Shown piece after piece: positions 8,348-17,236 of a stretch of 64,000 bases of DNA. The notes under the pieces were generated by a model. The model worked only from the letters and a program-made list of their open reading frames with translations. It did no database searches and was not told where the DNA came from. The first letter of the stretch is position 1; each line of letters begins with the position of its first letter. A program made the translations under genes and the position numbers. This DNA is from Brevundimonas sp. UBA5866 (GTDB taxonomy: Bacteria > Pseudomonadota > Alphaproteobacteria > Caulobacterales > Caulobacteraceae): the NCBI RefSeq assembly GCF_002432125.1, contig NZ_DJFS01000078.1, positions 1 through 64,000 on the forward strand, written 5' to 3'.

Positions 8348-9700
8348 TCAGTCGTCGGTCAGCGCCAGATCATCCCCCGGCCCCGCCGCCGGATCCGGCG
8401 CTGCGGCCAGAGGTTGCGGTTTGCCGTTCAGCGCTGCGGTCAGCGCCTCCTTATCCAGACGGTTTTCCCAGCGGGCGACAACGACGGTCGCAACGGCATT
8501 GCCGATGAAGTTGGTCAGTGCGCGGCATTCGCTCATGAAGCGGTCGATGCCGAGGATCAGGGCCATGCCCGCTACCGGAACGCCGGGCACCACCGACAAA
8601 GTCGCGGCCAGAGTAATAAAGCCGGCTCCCGTAATGCCGGCCGCCCCCTTGGACGACAGCATGGCCACCAGCAGAAGGGCGATCTGGTCACCAAGGCTCA
8701 GTTCAATGTTCAACGCCTGTGCGATGAACAGGGCCGCCATCGTCATATAGATGTTGGTGCCGTCCAGATTGAACGAATAGCCGGTCGGGACCACCAGTCC
8801 GACGACGGACTTTTCGGCGCCAGCACGCTCCATCTTCTGCATCAGGCTGGGCAAGGCGGCTTCGGACGACGAGGTGCCCAGCACCAGCAGAAGCTCTTCC
8901 TTCAGATAGCGTATCAGCTTGAAGATATTGAAGCCATTGAACAATCCAACAAGGCCAAGCACCACCACCACAAACAGCAGCGACGTCAGATAGAAGGTAC
9001 CGATCAACGCCGCCAGATTGGCAATGGAGCGGATGCCATAGGCACCAATGGTGAAGGCAAAGGCACCGAAGGCCCCGATGGGTGCGGCCTTCATCAGGAT
9101 GGCCACCAGTTTGAACACCGCGACACTGATGTTCTCGAACAGGTTCAGAACCGGCTTGCCGTGATCGCCCGACATCGCCAGAGCGATACCGAACAGGATC
9201 GACACGAACAGAACCTGAAGGATGTCACCCTTCACGAAACCGCTGATCAGGGTGTCGGGAATGATGTTGATCAGAAAGCCCGTGATGGTGCTGTCGTGAG
9301 CAGCCTGGGCGTACTGGGCCACAGCCCCTGCATTCAGGGTGGCAGGGTCGATGTTCAGACCGCGACCCGGCTGGATCACATTGGCCGTAATCAGTCCGAT
9401 GATCAGCGCCAACGTGGAAAAGACGAGGAAATAGCCGAACGCCTTGGCAGCCACGCGGCCCACGCTGCCCAGATCGCGCATACCGGCAATGCCGGTAACG
9501 ATCGTCAGGAAGATCACCGGCGCGATGACCATCTTCACCAGCTTGATGAAGGCATCACCCAGCGGCTTGAGGCTCTCGCCGAAGTTCGGCCAGAAGTGAC
9601 CGATGAAGGCCCCCGCCACAATGGCCACAAGGACCTGAAAATACAGGTGGCGATAGAACGGCCGACGAACGACCACGGGGTCCGATGCTACAGGTATCAA
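8348..9700 (-). CDS. dctA: C4-dicarboxylate/cation symporter DctA
   Basis: The 450-residue protein belongs to the DAACS family (DctA/GltP). It shows a serine-rich hairpin motif ([13 protein letters not shown]), the [10 protein letters not shown] motif of the transport site, and about eight hydrophobic membrane segments. It takes up succinate, malate and fumarate with protons or sodium at the inner membrane. The start is a TTG at 9700, supported by a perfect AGGAGG seven bases upstream and by alignment of the N-terminus with the family. It is transcribed divergently from dctBD, whose products probably control it. The tail is Ala/Pro-rich. Confidence 0.92.
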   Translation of the reverse strand: MIPVASDPVVVRRPFYRHLYFQVLVAIVAGAFIGHFWPNFGESLKPLGDAFIKLVKMVIAPVIFLTIVTGIAGMRDLGSVGRVAAKAFGYFLVFSTLALIIGLITANVIQPGRGLNIDPATLNAGAVAQYAQAAHDSTITGFLINIIPDTLISGFVKGDILQVLFVSILFGIALAMSGDHGKPVLNLFENISVAVFKLVAILMKAAPIGAFGAFAFTIGAYGIRSIANLAALIGTFYLTSLLFVVVVLGLVGLFNGFNIFKLIRYLKEELLLVLGTSSSEAALPSLMQKMERAGAEKSVVGLVVPTGYSFNLDGTNIYMTMAALFIAQALNIELSLGDQIALLLVAMLSSKGAAGITGAGFITLAATLSVVPGVPVAGMALILGIDRFMSECRALTNFIGNAVATVVVARWENRLDKEALTAALNGKPQPLAAAPDPAAGPGDDLALTDD

Positions 9701-9871
9701 CCGTATGCCTCCTGGTGCGAAAACTCGCTTACTTCCTCACTGGCGCGATCTACGCCGCGTTGGAGGCAAGTATGCGGGGTCCATATATCGCCACAAACCA
9801 GAATGCGTGATTTCAGTAGATATTGTTTTTGTACAGAAAAATTAAATACGGCCGCTCTGAACGCTGATCAT

Positions 9872-9889
9872 TGTGCGGATTTCCGCACA
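9872..9889. promoter_or_regulatory. Perfect palindrome in the dctA-dctB gap, probable DctD site 1
   Basis: TGTGCGGATTTCCGCACA has two perfect 8-base arms around a TT centre. It lies about 170 bp upstream of the dctA start, the usual place for an enhancer-type site of an NtrC-family activator, and about 43 bp upstream of dctB. The DctD assignment comes from context. Confidence 0.6.
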
Positions 9890-9904
9890 CGAATATAGCC
9901 ATGT

Positions 9905-9922
9905 TGTGCGATATTCCGCATA
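9905..9922. promoter_or_regulatory. Degenerate palindrome, probable DctD site 2
   Basis: TGTGCGATATTCCGCATA resembles site 1. Its centre lies 33 bp away, close to three helical turns, so two dimers could bind on the same face. It ends 10 bp before the dctB start codon, so binding here could also repress dctBD. Confidence 0.5.
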
Positions 9923-9931
9923 ACTGGCGAC

Positions 9932-11761
9932 ATGAGTGATTTGTCTGCTGTCACCCACCGCCGGAAATCCCAACGCGCATGGATCGCCATGATTCTGGCG
10001 TGGCTGTTTGTGACGGCCACGGGGGCCTGGGTATGGGGCGAGCAGGCCCGCCGCGAGGCCTATTCCGAACTGTCCCGTCAGGCAGACGCTTCGGCGGCTC
10101 TGCACGCCTCGGTCCTTCGCAGCGAGATGGAGAAGTACCGCGCCCTTGCCCCCGCGATGGCCAGTGATCCGGATGTGATCGCCACACTGCGCACAGGCTC
10201 AAAGTCCCGTGCTGAGATCCTGAACCTGCGACTGGAAGAGCTTTCAAATCGCACGCGGACCTCGGCCATCTATGCCGTGTCCGCCGACGGCATCACACTG
10301 GCGGCCAGCAACTGGAACACCCCCGTCAGCTTTGTCGGCGCAAACTACAGCTTCCGGCCCTATTTCATCCGCGCCCTGCAATCGGGCTATGCCGAGTTCT
10401 TTGCCCTGGGCACGGTATCGCGCCAGCCGGGCCTGTATCTGGCGCACAGGGTAATAGACAGCGACGGCACCCCCTTGGGCGTGACGGTGGTGAAGGTCGA
10501 GTTCGACGCCCTTGAGGCCGAGTGGCGCGCGGCGGGCGAGCCTGCCTATGTGGTCGATCCCGGCGGCGTGGTGCTGGTTACCAGTCAGCCCGAGTGGCGT
10601 TTCCATACCCTGCGACCGATGGATGCGCGTATGCGCCAGCTCACTCTGGCCGATCAGACCTTGGGCAAGGACGCCCTGACGCCCCTGCCCTTCCAGACCC
10701 CGCAAGACCATGACGCACGGGTGGTCACGGCCTCTGTCGACGGCGTGGCGCAGGACTGGATGCACGCCAGCTCCCCCACATCCTCGCCCGGATGGACGCT
10801 GCATCTGCTGATGCCTTCACGCGGCGCTGTCGAAACCGCCATAGCCAATGCGCGGATACTGGCCGCCCTGTTCCTGACGCTGGCTTTCGGTATTGCCGGT
10901 GTGCTGCTGCGTCGGCGCCAGAGGCAAGCCGCCCAGCAACGCGCCGCCGAGCGGAACCGGCTTGAGCTGGAACGTCGCATCGAGGAGCGGACCCGCGACC
11001 TGCGAGACGCCAACGCCGCCCTCAACAACGAAATCGAAGAGCGCGTCCGCGCAGAGGCCAGCCGCGAAGCCATGCGCCACGAACTGGTACAGGCCAGCAA
11101 GCTGGCGGCACTGGGACAGATCGCTGCCGGTGTCGCCCACGAGATCAACCAGCCTGTAGCGGCCATCCGCACACAGGCCGAAACCGCAACCGCCTATCTG
11201 GATCAGGGCCAATCGCCCAAGGCTGCCGGTGCCCTTGAAAGAATAGGTGCCCTGACCTCGCGCATCGGGGCCATAACCCATGAACTGCTGTCCTTTTCGC
11301 GAAAGACAGAGCCCAAACTACAGCCCATCGACCTGAATGAAGCCATAGACGGCGCCCTGTTGCTGCTCGGCGGGGCCTTGCGACAGGCGGATGTGCGGCT
11401 GGAACGCGATACCGCCAATGTCGGCTATGTGATCGGGGACCGTTTCCGTCTGGAACAGGTGATCGTCAACCTGATGCAGAATGCGATGGAGGCGCTGGAA
11501 AACACGCCTGCCCCCGCCATCGTCCTCAAGGCCGAACAGAGCGGTACTCAGGTTGTCGTCACCATTACGGACAATGGCCCCGGTATCGACGCGGATCTTA
11601 TCGGGCAGCTGTTCACGCCCTTTGTCACCAGCAAGCCGAACGGCGTGGGCCTGGGTCTTGTCATCTGCCGCGACATCATCGCGGGCTTCGGTGGCGAGCT
11701 GAGCCATGTGCCGACACCCAGCGGCGCACGTTTTGCGATTGTCCTGAAATGCACGACATGA
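9932..11761 (+). CDS. dctB: C4-dicarboxylate sensor histidine kinase DctB
   Basis: 609 residues. A membrane segment near residues 12-32 and a second near 308-326 (ILAALFLTLAFGIAGVLL) bracket a periplasmic double-Cache/PAS-type sensor region. A coiled-coil linker follows, then the dimerisation domain with phospho-acceptor His403 (GVAHEINQP), and an ATPase domain with N box VNLMQNAMEAL, G1 DNGPGI and G2 GLGLVIC. It senses external dicarboxylates and phosphorylates DctD. Its stop codon overlaps the dctD reading frame, so the two are translationally coupled. Confidence 0.88.
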   Translation: MSDLSAVTHRRKSQRAWIAMILAWLFVTATGAWVWGEQARREAYSELSRQADASAALHASVLRSEMEKYRALAPAMASDPDVIATLRTGSKSRAEILNLRLEELSNRTRTSAIYAVSADGITLAASNWNTPVSFVGANYSFRPYFIRALQSGYAEFFALGTVSRQPGLYLAHRVIDSDGTPLGVTVVKVEFDALEAEWRAAGEPAYVVDPGGVVLVTSQPEWRFHTLRPMDARMRQLTLADQTLGKDALTPLPFQTPQDHDARVVTASVDGVAQDWMHASSPTSSPGWTLHLLMPSRGAVETAIANARILAALFLTLAFGIAGVLLRRRQRQAAQQRAAERNRLELERRIEERTRDLRDANAALNNEIEERVRAEASREAMRHELVQASKLAALGQIAAGVAHEINQPVAAIRTQAETATAYLDQGQSPKAAGALERIGALTSRIGAITHELLSFSRKTEPKLQPIDLNEAIDGALLLLGGALRQADVRLERDTANVGYVIGDRFRLEQVIVNLMQNAMEALENTPAPAIVLKAEQSGTQVVVTITDNGPGIDADLIGQLFTPFVTSKPNGVGLGLVICRDIIAGFGGELSHVPTPSGARFAIVLKCTT

Positions 11762-13122
11762 CCCCGCCCCTGACAGTGACCGGACATGGGGGACTGAACC
11801 ACATCGCCCTGATCGAGGATGATGATGACTTCCGATCGGCCCTTGGCGAACGTTTGGAGCTGGCCGGTTTCAAGGTCGAGGCCTATTCCCGCGCCGAACA
11901 GGCGCTGTCCTCGCTCAGCGATGACTTCGCCGGCGTCGTCATCAGTGACCTGAGAATGCCGGGGCTGGACGGCCGTCAGGTGCTCACACGTCTTCAGGCG
12001 CTTGATCCGTCCCTGCCGGTGATCCTGATCACCGGACACGGTGACGTCGCCGATGCGGTCATGGCCATGCGCGAGGGGGCCTATGACTTTGTCACCAAAC
12101 CCTTCGCCTTCGAGCGCCTGTTTGAAAGCCTGAAACGGGCACTGGAGAAACGGGCTCTGGTTCTGGACAACCGACGCCTCGCCGCCCTGGCCGCCGACGC
12201 GGATGTCGAACTGCCCCTGCTGGGAGACAGTACGGCGATCCGGAAGCTGCGCGCGACCATCACCCAGATCGCCGATGCCCGTATGGATGTGCTGATCGAG
12301 GGCGAGACTGGCACAGGCAAGGAAGCTGTGGCCCGCGCCCTGCACAGTGGTGGACGTCGCCGCCCCCACCCCTTTGTGGCGGTCAACTGCGGGGCCCTGC
12401 CCGAGGGTTTGATCGAGAGCGAGCTGTTCGGCCACGAGATGGGGGCCTTTGCCGGGGCCATGCGCCACCGCATCGGCCATGTGGAGCGGGCCCACAACGG
12501 CTCCCTGTTCCTCGATGCGGTCGAGAGCATGCCGGTTCCCGCGCAGGTCAAACTGCTCCGAGTGCTCGAAGAGCGCGAAATCCATCCCATCGGGGCGCAC
12601 CAGCCACGTCATGTTGACCTGCGCGTCATGGCCTCGGCCACGGGCGACCTGCAACAAGCCGTCGCCCAGGGCCGTGTCCGAGAGGACCTTTATTACCGTC
12701 TGAATGTCGTAAGGCTGTTCGTGCCCCCCCTGCGCGAAAGACGCGAGGACATTCCCCTGATCTTTGCCAGCCTGCTGGCCCGTGTACCCAGCCGCCCGAA
12801 GGGCGAGATGCCGCAGATCACGGATGCCGTCCGTGCCCACCTGATGGAACACGACTGGCCGGGCAATATCCGCGAGCTGTCACATTATGCCCAGCGTTTC
12901 GCTCTGGGGCTGGAAACAACCGCGTCCGTTCCGCTGGCAGATGCAGGTGGCCTTGCCGAGCGTGTCGCCCGCTTCGAGGCCAGTATATTGAACGACACGC
13001 TTCAGGCGACGGGGGGCAATGTCGCCGAGGCCATGAGCCTTCTGCAACTGCCCCGCAAGACCCTGTACGACAAGCTGAAGAAATACGGCATCCAGCCCTC
13101 GCGGTTCCGCGCCAGCGATTAG
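11749..13122 (+). CDS. dctD: NtrC-family response regulator DctD, with altered AAA+ motifs
   Basis: 457 residues: receiver domain with acidic pocket EDDDD, phospho-site Asp67 (SDLRMPG) and Lys in VTKPF; AAA+ domain with Walker A GETGTGKE; and a Fis-type helix-turn-helix at the end (GNVAEAMSLLQLPRKTLYDKL). Two key motifs are changed. The sigma-54 contact loop reads GAFAGA (232-237) instead of GAFTGA, and Walker B reads LFLDAVE (Asp256, Ala257) where Asp-Glu is usual. It may therefore activate sigma-54 RNA polymerase poorly or not at all. The start could also be the ATG at 11758, which overlaps the dctB stop as ATGA. Confidence 0.88.
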   Translation: MHDMTPPLTVTGHGGLNHIALIEDDDDFRSALGERLELAGFKVEAYSRAEQALSSLSDDFAGVVISDLRMPGLDGRQVLTRLQALDPSLPVILITGHGDVADAVMAMREGAYDFVTKPFAFERLFESLKRALEKRALVLDNRRLAALAADADVELPLLGDSTAIRKLRATITQIADARMDVLIEGETGTGKEAVARALHSGGRRRPHPFVAVNCGALPEGLIESELFGHEMGAFAGAMRHRIGHVERAHNGSLFLDAVESMPVPAQVKLLRVLEEREIHPIGAHQPRHVDLRVMASATGDLQQAVAQGRVREDLYYRLNVVRLFVPPLRERREDIPLIFASLLARVPSRPKGEMPQITDAVRAHLMEHDWPGNIRELSHYAQRFALGLETTASVPLADAGGLAERVARFEASILNDTLQATGGNVAEAMSLLQLPRKTLYDKLKKYGIQPSRFRASD

Positions 13123-13129
13123 CCGGCCA

Positions 13130-14353
13130 TCAGTGCCTTTGCAGTTCCAGCTGGATGACGTCCGTACGGCGCGAGCGGAAGCCCGCTTCGCAATAGGCCA
13201 GATAGAACAGCCACAGACGGCGGAAACGTTCATCGAAGCCCGCATTGTCACGGACTATGCCACTCCAGGCGGCTTCGAATCGGCACGACCATTCGGCCAG
13301 TGTCCGCGCATAATCCAGACCGAAACGCTCGATCCGGCCTCTCTCGAGGCCTGTCCTGTCTATCACTTCGGCCAGTCTGGCTTCGGAAGGCAGCGAACCG
13401 CCGGGGAAGACATATTTCTGGATGAAATCGGTCCGCGCCTCGTATTCTTCGAACAGTTCGTCCTGGATGGTGATGATCTGCAGGCCCGCCCGTCCGCCGG
13501 GCTTCAGGACGTCATGCAGCTTGCCGAAATAGGTCGGCCAGTATTCACGCCCCACCGCCTCGAACATCTCGATCGAAGCGACACGGTCAAACCGGCCCTG
13601 AACGTCGCGGTAGTCCTGAAGACGGATATCGACCTTATCGGCCAGACCGGCCTTGAACACACGCTCGCGGGCGAACTCATATTGCTCCACCGAAATGGTG
13701 ACGCCTGTCACATGCGCACCGACCTGCGCCGCAGCGAACTCTGCAAAGCCGCCCCAGCCGCAGCCGATCTCGAGGACTTCGTGACCGGCCTGCAAATCCA
13801 TTATCCTGGCCAGCGACGCATATTTCGCAGTCTGGCCATCGCTCAGGGACTGTTCATCACCGGCGAAACGCGCCGACGAATAGGTCATGCTCTCGTCCAG
13901 CCATGAGGCGTAGAAGCGATTGCCCAGATCATAGTGGGCGTGGATGTTGCGCCGTGCGCCGCGACGGCTGTTGCGGTTCAGCTTGTGGGCAATGCGGTTG
14001 AAGACATTCACCAGAGGATTGCCGTCGAACAGCCGCCGGATATGGTCATAGTTGTTGACCAGGGTTTCCAGCAGAACCGGAAGATCGGGACTGTCCCACT
14101 CTTCGGCCATAAAGGCCTCGGCAAAGCCGATGTCACCGCTTTTCAGAACCCGCGCCGCCAAGCGGTAGTTGCGGATACGCAGCACGGCCGAATGGCCTTC
14201 ATCCGGACCGGCCAACTGACGGGTGGACCCGTCAGGCAGGATGATGGTCAGCCGTCCCCATGACCAATTGGCCGACAGAAGCTTCAAAAACAGATCAAAT
14301 ACCGAAAACCCGACGGACGGGTTGCCGGATGCGCCTTCATACACGGTCGACAT
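13130..14353 (-). CDS. cfa: Cyclopropane-fatty-acyl-phospholipid synthase-type methyltransferase
   Basis: 407 residues of the Cfa/mycolic acid methyltransferase family. The N-terminal lipid-binding part is followed by a Rossmann SAM-binding motif (VLEIGCGWGGFAEFAA) and the family motifs YDLGNRFYASWLD and MTYSSARF. It methylates unsaturated fatty-acyl chains of membrane phospholipids at the inner membrane surface. It is third in a minus-strand operon (FAD oxidoreductase, DUF1365, Cfa) led by a sigma-E promoter, a grouping known from photo-oxidative stress regulons. It could be a UfaM-like methylase for furan fatty acids rather than a true cyclopropane synthase. The stop converges on dctD with 7 bp between. 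Confidence 0.85.
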   Translation of the reverse strand: MSTVYEGASGNPSVGFSVFDLFLKLLSANWSWGRLTIILPDGSTRQLAGPDEGHSAVLRIRNYRLAARVLKSGDIGFAEAFMAEEWDSPDLPVLLETLVNNYDHIRRLFDGNPLVNVFNRIAHKLNRNSRRGARRNIHAHYDLGNRFYASWLDESMTYSSARFAGDEQSLSDGQTAKYASLARIMDLQAGHEVLEIGCGWGGFAEFAAAQVGAHVTGVTISVEQYEFARERVFKAGLADKVDIRLQDYRDVQGRFDRVASIEMFEAVGREYWPTYFGKLHDVLKPGGRAGLQIITIQDELFEEYEARTDFIQKYVFPGGSLPSEARLAEVIDRTGLERGRIERFGLDYARTLAEWSCRFEAAWSGIVRDNAGFDERFRRLWLFYLAYCEAGFRSRRTDVIQLELQRH

Positions 14354-14378
14354 AGCAATCCTTGAAAATAGGGGTTTA

Positions 14379-15176
14379 TCAGCGGCCCAGACGGCTCTCG
14401 TGCGGTACCCTCTGGGGGGACACGGGATCCCGGGCGGGCTGGGGCTGTTGGGTCAGCGGCACACGCTTCAACCACAGTTTAAGCGCTTCCCAATGGATGG
14501 CCGCCACGACCTTGACCGTCAGGAAGGGCATGGCCGAAGCCGCGCCCAGAACAGCCCTGTCTGTCAGGTCCACCCTTCGCCCCTTCATGGCCGCTACGAT
14601 CAGCACACCCTCGGCATCCAGACCGTTGATCGTCATATCCAGCCCTTCGGCCGGCGCGTGGCCGCGAAAGGTGTAGTCCATCTCCATACCCATAAAGGGC
14701 GAGACATAGAGGGCCTTGGCCGCGCCCTGATGTATGCGCCCCGCCGCCCGATCCTGTTCGGGTACCGGAACCACATAGGCATGGCGGATGCCGAAGGTAC
14801 TGGTCACCTCATAGACCATCGCCCTCAAACGCCCATCGGCATGATAGGCGTAGTACAGGCTGATGGGATTGAAGACGAACCCCAGTACGCGCGGCATGGT
14901 CAACAGCCGCACCGCCCCGCCCTCAAGATCGATACCGGCCCGCGCCAGCCATGCATCCACCTGTCCGCGCAGGTCGATCCCCGAACGGTCGCCATAGTCG
15001 CGGTCATAAAATGACAGCAGGTTGAATCGATTGCGGGAGAACAGCTTCAGGCGCCGGTCCAGCGCATCCAGTTCCGACAGGTCCAAAGACAGCCAGAATA
15101 CGCGATAGTTCAGCCTGTGCTCACGCGGTCGCAAACGCCGGTGCATGACCTCGCCGCGATAGAGGGCAGACTTCAA
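14379..15176 (-). CDS. DUF1365 family protein
   Basis: 265 residues. It opens MKSALYRGEVMHRRLRP and contains PRVLGFVFNPISLYYAYH, both hallmarks of DUF1365. The TTG start overlaps the stop of the upstream oxidoreductase gene (TTGA), implying translational coupling. The biochemical role is not established. Members usually lie between an FAD oxidoreductase and a Cfa-type methyltransferase, as here, and belong to sigma-E/ChrR regulons, which suggests work on the same lipid substrate. No signal peptide is visible. Confidence 0.85.
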   Translation of the reverse strand: MKSALYRGEVMHRRLRPREHRLNYRVFWLSLDLSELDALDRRLKLFSRNRFNLLSFYDRDYGDRSGIDLRGQVDAWLARAGIDLEGGAVRLLTMPRVLGFVFNPISLYYAYHADGRLRAMVYEVTSTFGIRHAYVVPVPEQDRAAGRIHQGAAKALYVSPFMGMEMDYTFRGHAPAEGLDMTINGLDAEGVLIVAAMKGRRVDLTDRAVLGAASAMPFLTVKVVAAIHWEALKLWLKRVPLTQQPQPARDPVSPQRVPHESRLGR

Positions 15177-16504
15177 GCCGCCGTCTCCATCTCCACCGAG
15201 TTGCCAAGCACAATACGGCCGCTCTCATCGGGAACGGTCCACGGACGACGCACGCCGCCCAATTGTTCGGCCACGGCCAGACCGGACTGGATACCGTCTT
15301 CATGGAAGCCTGCGCCGAAATGCGCCCCGCAGAACCAGACCCCGCCCTGCCCTTGCAGGCTCCACAGCTGCTTCTGTGCGTTGATCGCCGCAGGATTGAA
15401 GACGGGGTGCTCATAGACCTCGCTACGCAGCAGGGTATCGGGCCGTGGCGGACGCGGCGGGTTCAGGGTCACGAACAGGTCCTGTCCCTTCAGTCCCTGA
15501 AGACGGTTCATCCAATAGGTCACACAGAGACCGCCACCGACACCGATATAGTTCCAGCTGGCCCAGGCCTTGCGACGGCGCGGCATCAGCGTCTCGTCGG
15601 TGTGCAGGACCGTCAGGTTGCGGCTGTATTTGAACGCGCCCAACAGTTCGCGCTCGCGCGCGGTTGGCTCTGCCAGCATGCCCAGAGCCTGATCGGCATG
15701 GGTACCGATGACCACATGGTCATAACGTTCGGTCTTGCCCTGGGTGTCGTGGATGACAACCTGACCGTCAACCCGGCGAACGGACACCACACCGCAGTTC
15801 AGGCGCACATCGTCAAGGCTGCGGGCCATCTGCTGCACATAGGTGCAACTGCCCCCCTCGACGGTACGCCACAGGGGGCGACCCACCAGCTTCAACAGGC
15901 CGTGGTTGCCGCAGAAACGGATAAAAGCCTCTGCAGGATAGTCCATCAGGGTATGCGCCGGCGAAGACCAGATCGCCGCAGCCATCGGCAGCAGGTGATC
16001 ATCCCGGAACGCTTCGCTAAAGCCCCGATCCTTCAGGTATTGGCCCAGGGTCAGATCCGGATCGCCCAGACGGGCCAGATCGACGGGAGCCTGACGGTAG
16101 AAGCGCATGATCTCCGTCAGCATCTTCCAGAAGCGCGGGCGCACGACATTGCGCTTTTGCGCAAACAGACCGGGTGCCGCGTACTCGAAGCGTCCCTCAT
16201 CCAGCGAAACGGCAAATGACATGTCGGTTTCGCGGGCCTTGATGCCCAGATGGGCAAACAGGGCGATCAGATTGGGATAGGTCGCATCATTGAAACAGAT
16301 GAAGCCGGTATCGACAGGCACCTGACCGGAAGCCGTGCGGGCCATCACCGTATTGGTGTGTCCACCCAACCGCTCGGCTTTTTCATAAACGGTTACATTG
16401 TGCTTGCCCGCCAGAAGCCAGGCCGAGGAAAGAGCCGCAATGCCAGAGCCGACAACCGCAATCTTTAGCGGGGCTTGCGTGGCATTCACTGTAGGCTGGC
16501 GCAT
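15173..16504 (-). CDS. FAD-dependent oxidoreductase (amine-oxidase/desaturase type)
   Basis: 443 residues from the ATG at 16504, which has AGGAG about six bases upstream. An upstream start at 16540 would fall at the expected transcription start and is rejected. The dinucleotide-binding motif VVGSGIAALSSAWLLAG and the second motif EKAERLGGHTNT mark a flavin amine-oxidase-type fold. It is the first gene of the lipid operon. In Rhodobacter sphaeroides a flavoprotein of comparable context takes part in making methylated furan fatty acids (from memory). Desaturation of a methylated acyl chain is thus a plausible role, but the sequence does not prove it. Confidence 0.8.
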   Translation of the reverse strand: MRQPTVNATQAPLKIAVVGSGIAALSSAWLLAGKHNVTVYEKAERLGGHTNTVMARTASGQVPVDTGFICFNDATYPNLIALFAHLGIKARETDMSFAVSLDEGRFEYAAPGLFAQKRNVVRPRFWKMLTEIMRFYRQAPVDLARLGDPDLTLGQYLKDRGFSEAFRDDHLLPMAAAIWSSPAHTLMDYPAEAFIRFCGNHGLLKLVGRPLWRTVEGGSCTYVQQMARSLDDVRLNCGVVSVRRVDGQVVIHDTQGKTERYDHVVIGTHADQALGMLAEPTARERELLGAFKYSRNLTVLHTDETLMPRRRKAWASWNYIGVGGGLCVTYWMNRLQGLKGQDLFVTLNPPRPPRPDTLLRSEVYEHPVFNPAAINAQKQLWSLQGQGGVWFCGAHFGAGFHEDGIQSGLAVAEQLGGVRRPWTVPDESGRIVLGNSVEMETAA

Positions 16505-16546
16505 AAGAACTCCTGGTGCCGCGTCAGGTGCGCGGTGCATTCCGGC

Positions 16547-16576
16547 TATCTACGAGCCTCGCCATATTTTGGATCA
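16547..16576 (-). promoter_or_regulatory. Sigma-E promoter of the oxidoreductase-DUF1365-cfa operon
   Basis: Read on the minus strand: -35 TGATCC (16576-16571), 18-bp spacer, -10 TAGATA (16552-16547). This matches promoters of ChrR-controlled sigma-E factors. The start ATG lies about 43 bp beyond the -10 element. Its -35 is only 4 bp from that of the divergent promoter. Confidence 0.8.
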
Positions 16577-16580
16577 GCAG

Positions 16581-16610
16581 TGATCCACTCTATTGCGGCA
16601 AACGTAAGTG
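16581..16610 (+). promoter_or_regulatory. Sigma-E promoter of rpoE-chrR
   Basis: -35 TGATCC (16581-16586), 18-bp spacer, -10 TAAGTG (16605-16610). The two divergent -35 boxes form GGATCAGCAGTGATCC, so the sigma factor drives both its own gene and the lipid operon from one compact site. Confidence 0.8.
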
Positions 16611-16663
16611 TATGCATGCATGTTCCAACTGTCGCCATTGCGCCGTCAAAGAAGAGTTCCGGG

Positions 16664-17236
16664 ATGACATCCGATTCCTCGGATTCTTTCTTGCACGACC
16701 GTCTTATCGAGGCAGTAGCCCTACATCGCGACCGCGACGCCTTTGCCCGCCTGTTCGAATATTTCGCGCCCCGTCTCAAGGCATGGCTGATGAAGTCGGG
16801 CGCGACCGCCGCCGCCGCCGAGGATTTCGCACAGGACACCCTTCTCACCGTCTGGCGAAAGGCTGATCTGTTCGACGCCCGCAAGGCCCGCGCTGCGACC
16901 TGGATTTTCACCATCGCCCGCAATCGCAGGCTGGACATGCTGCGCCGTGACAACCGCGCCGCACAGGTACCGGAAATCGAACTGACCTTCGACGAGGTTG
17001 AACGGCCTGACGATATACTGGTCGCTTCCGATGAAGCCCGCCGCGTCCATCGCGCTTTGGCCCAGCTCAAGCCGGATCAGGTCGAGATCCTGAAACTGGC
17101 CTATTTCGCCGAAAATCCGCACTCCGTCATCGCCGAGCAGCTCAACCTTCCGCTCGGTACCGTCAAGTCCCGCATTCGAAACGCCGTGATCAAACTGCGC
17201 ACCCTTCTGGAGGTCCAGGAGGAAGCTTCCCAATGA
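16664..17236 (+). CDS. rpoE: ECF sigma factor, RpoE of the ChrR-controlled type
   Basis: 190 residues from the ATG at 16664; the frame is open further upstream but crosses the promoter. Region 2 (FARLFEYFAPRLKAWL ... AEDFAQDTLLTVW ... ATWIFTIARNRRLDMLRR) and region 4 (LKPDQVEILKLAYFAENPHSVIAEQLNLPLGTVKSR) are complete. The RNA polymerase sigma subunit turns on genes with TGATCC promoters after singlet-oxygen or related stress. It autoregulates through the promoter at 16581. The chrR start overlaps its stop (ATGA). Membership of the ECF11-type group is inferred from partner and promoter. Confidence 0.9.
   Translation: MTSDSSDSFLHDRLIEAVALHRDRDAFARLFEYFAPRLKAWLMKSGATAAAAEDFAQDTLLTVWRKADLFDARKARAATWIFTIARNRRLDMLRRDNRAAQVPEIELTFDEVERPDDILVASDEARRVHRALAQLKPDQVEILKLAYFAENPHSVIAEQLNLPLGTVKSRIRNAVIKLRTLLEVQEEASQ

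Noticed and set aside
5197..8508. Plus-strand open frame of about 1100 codons
   Set aside because: It lies opposite the TonB receptor gene. Its sequence is low-complexity and Arg/His/Gly-rich, a shadow of high-GC codon use, while the minus-strand gene has clear motifs and a ribosome site.
9741..9755. TGGCGCG-N4-ACGC, a sigma-54-like -24/-12 pattern
   Set aside because: It points rightwards, about 180 bp from dctB and away from dctA, and the -12 half is poor.
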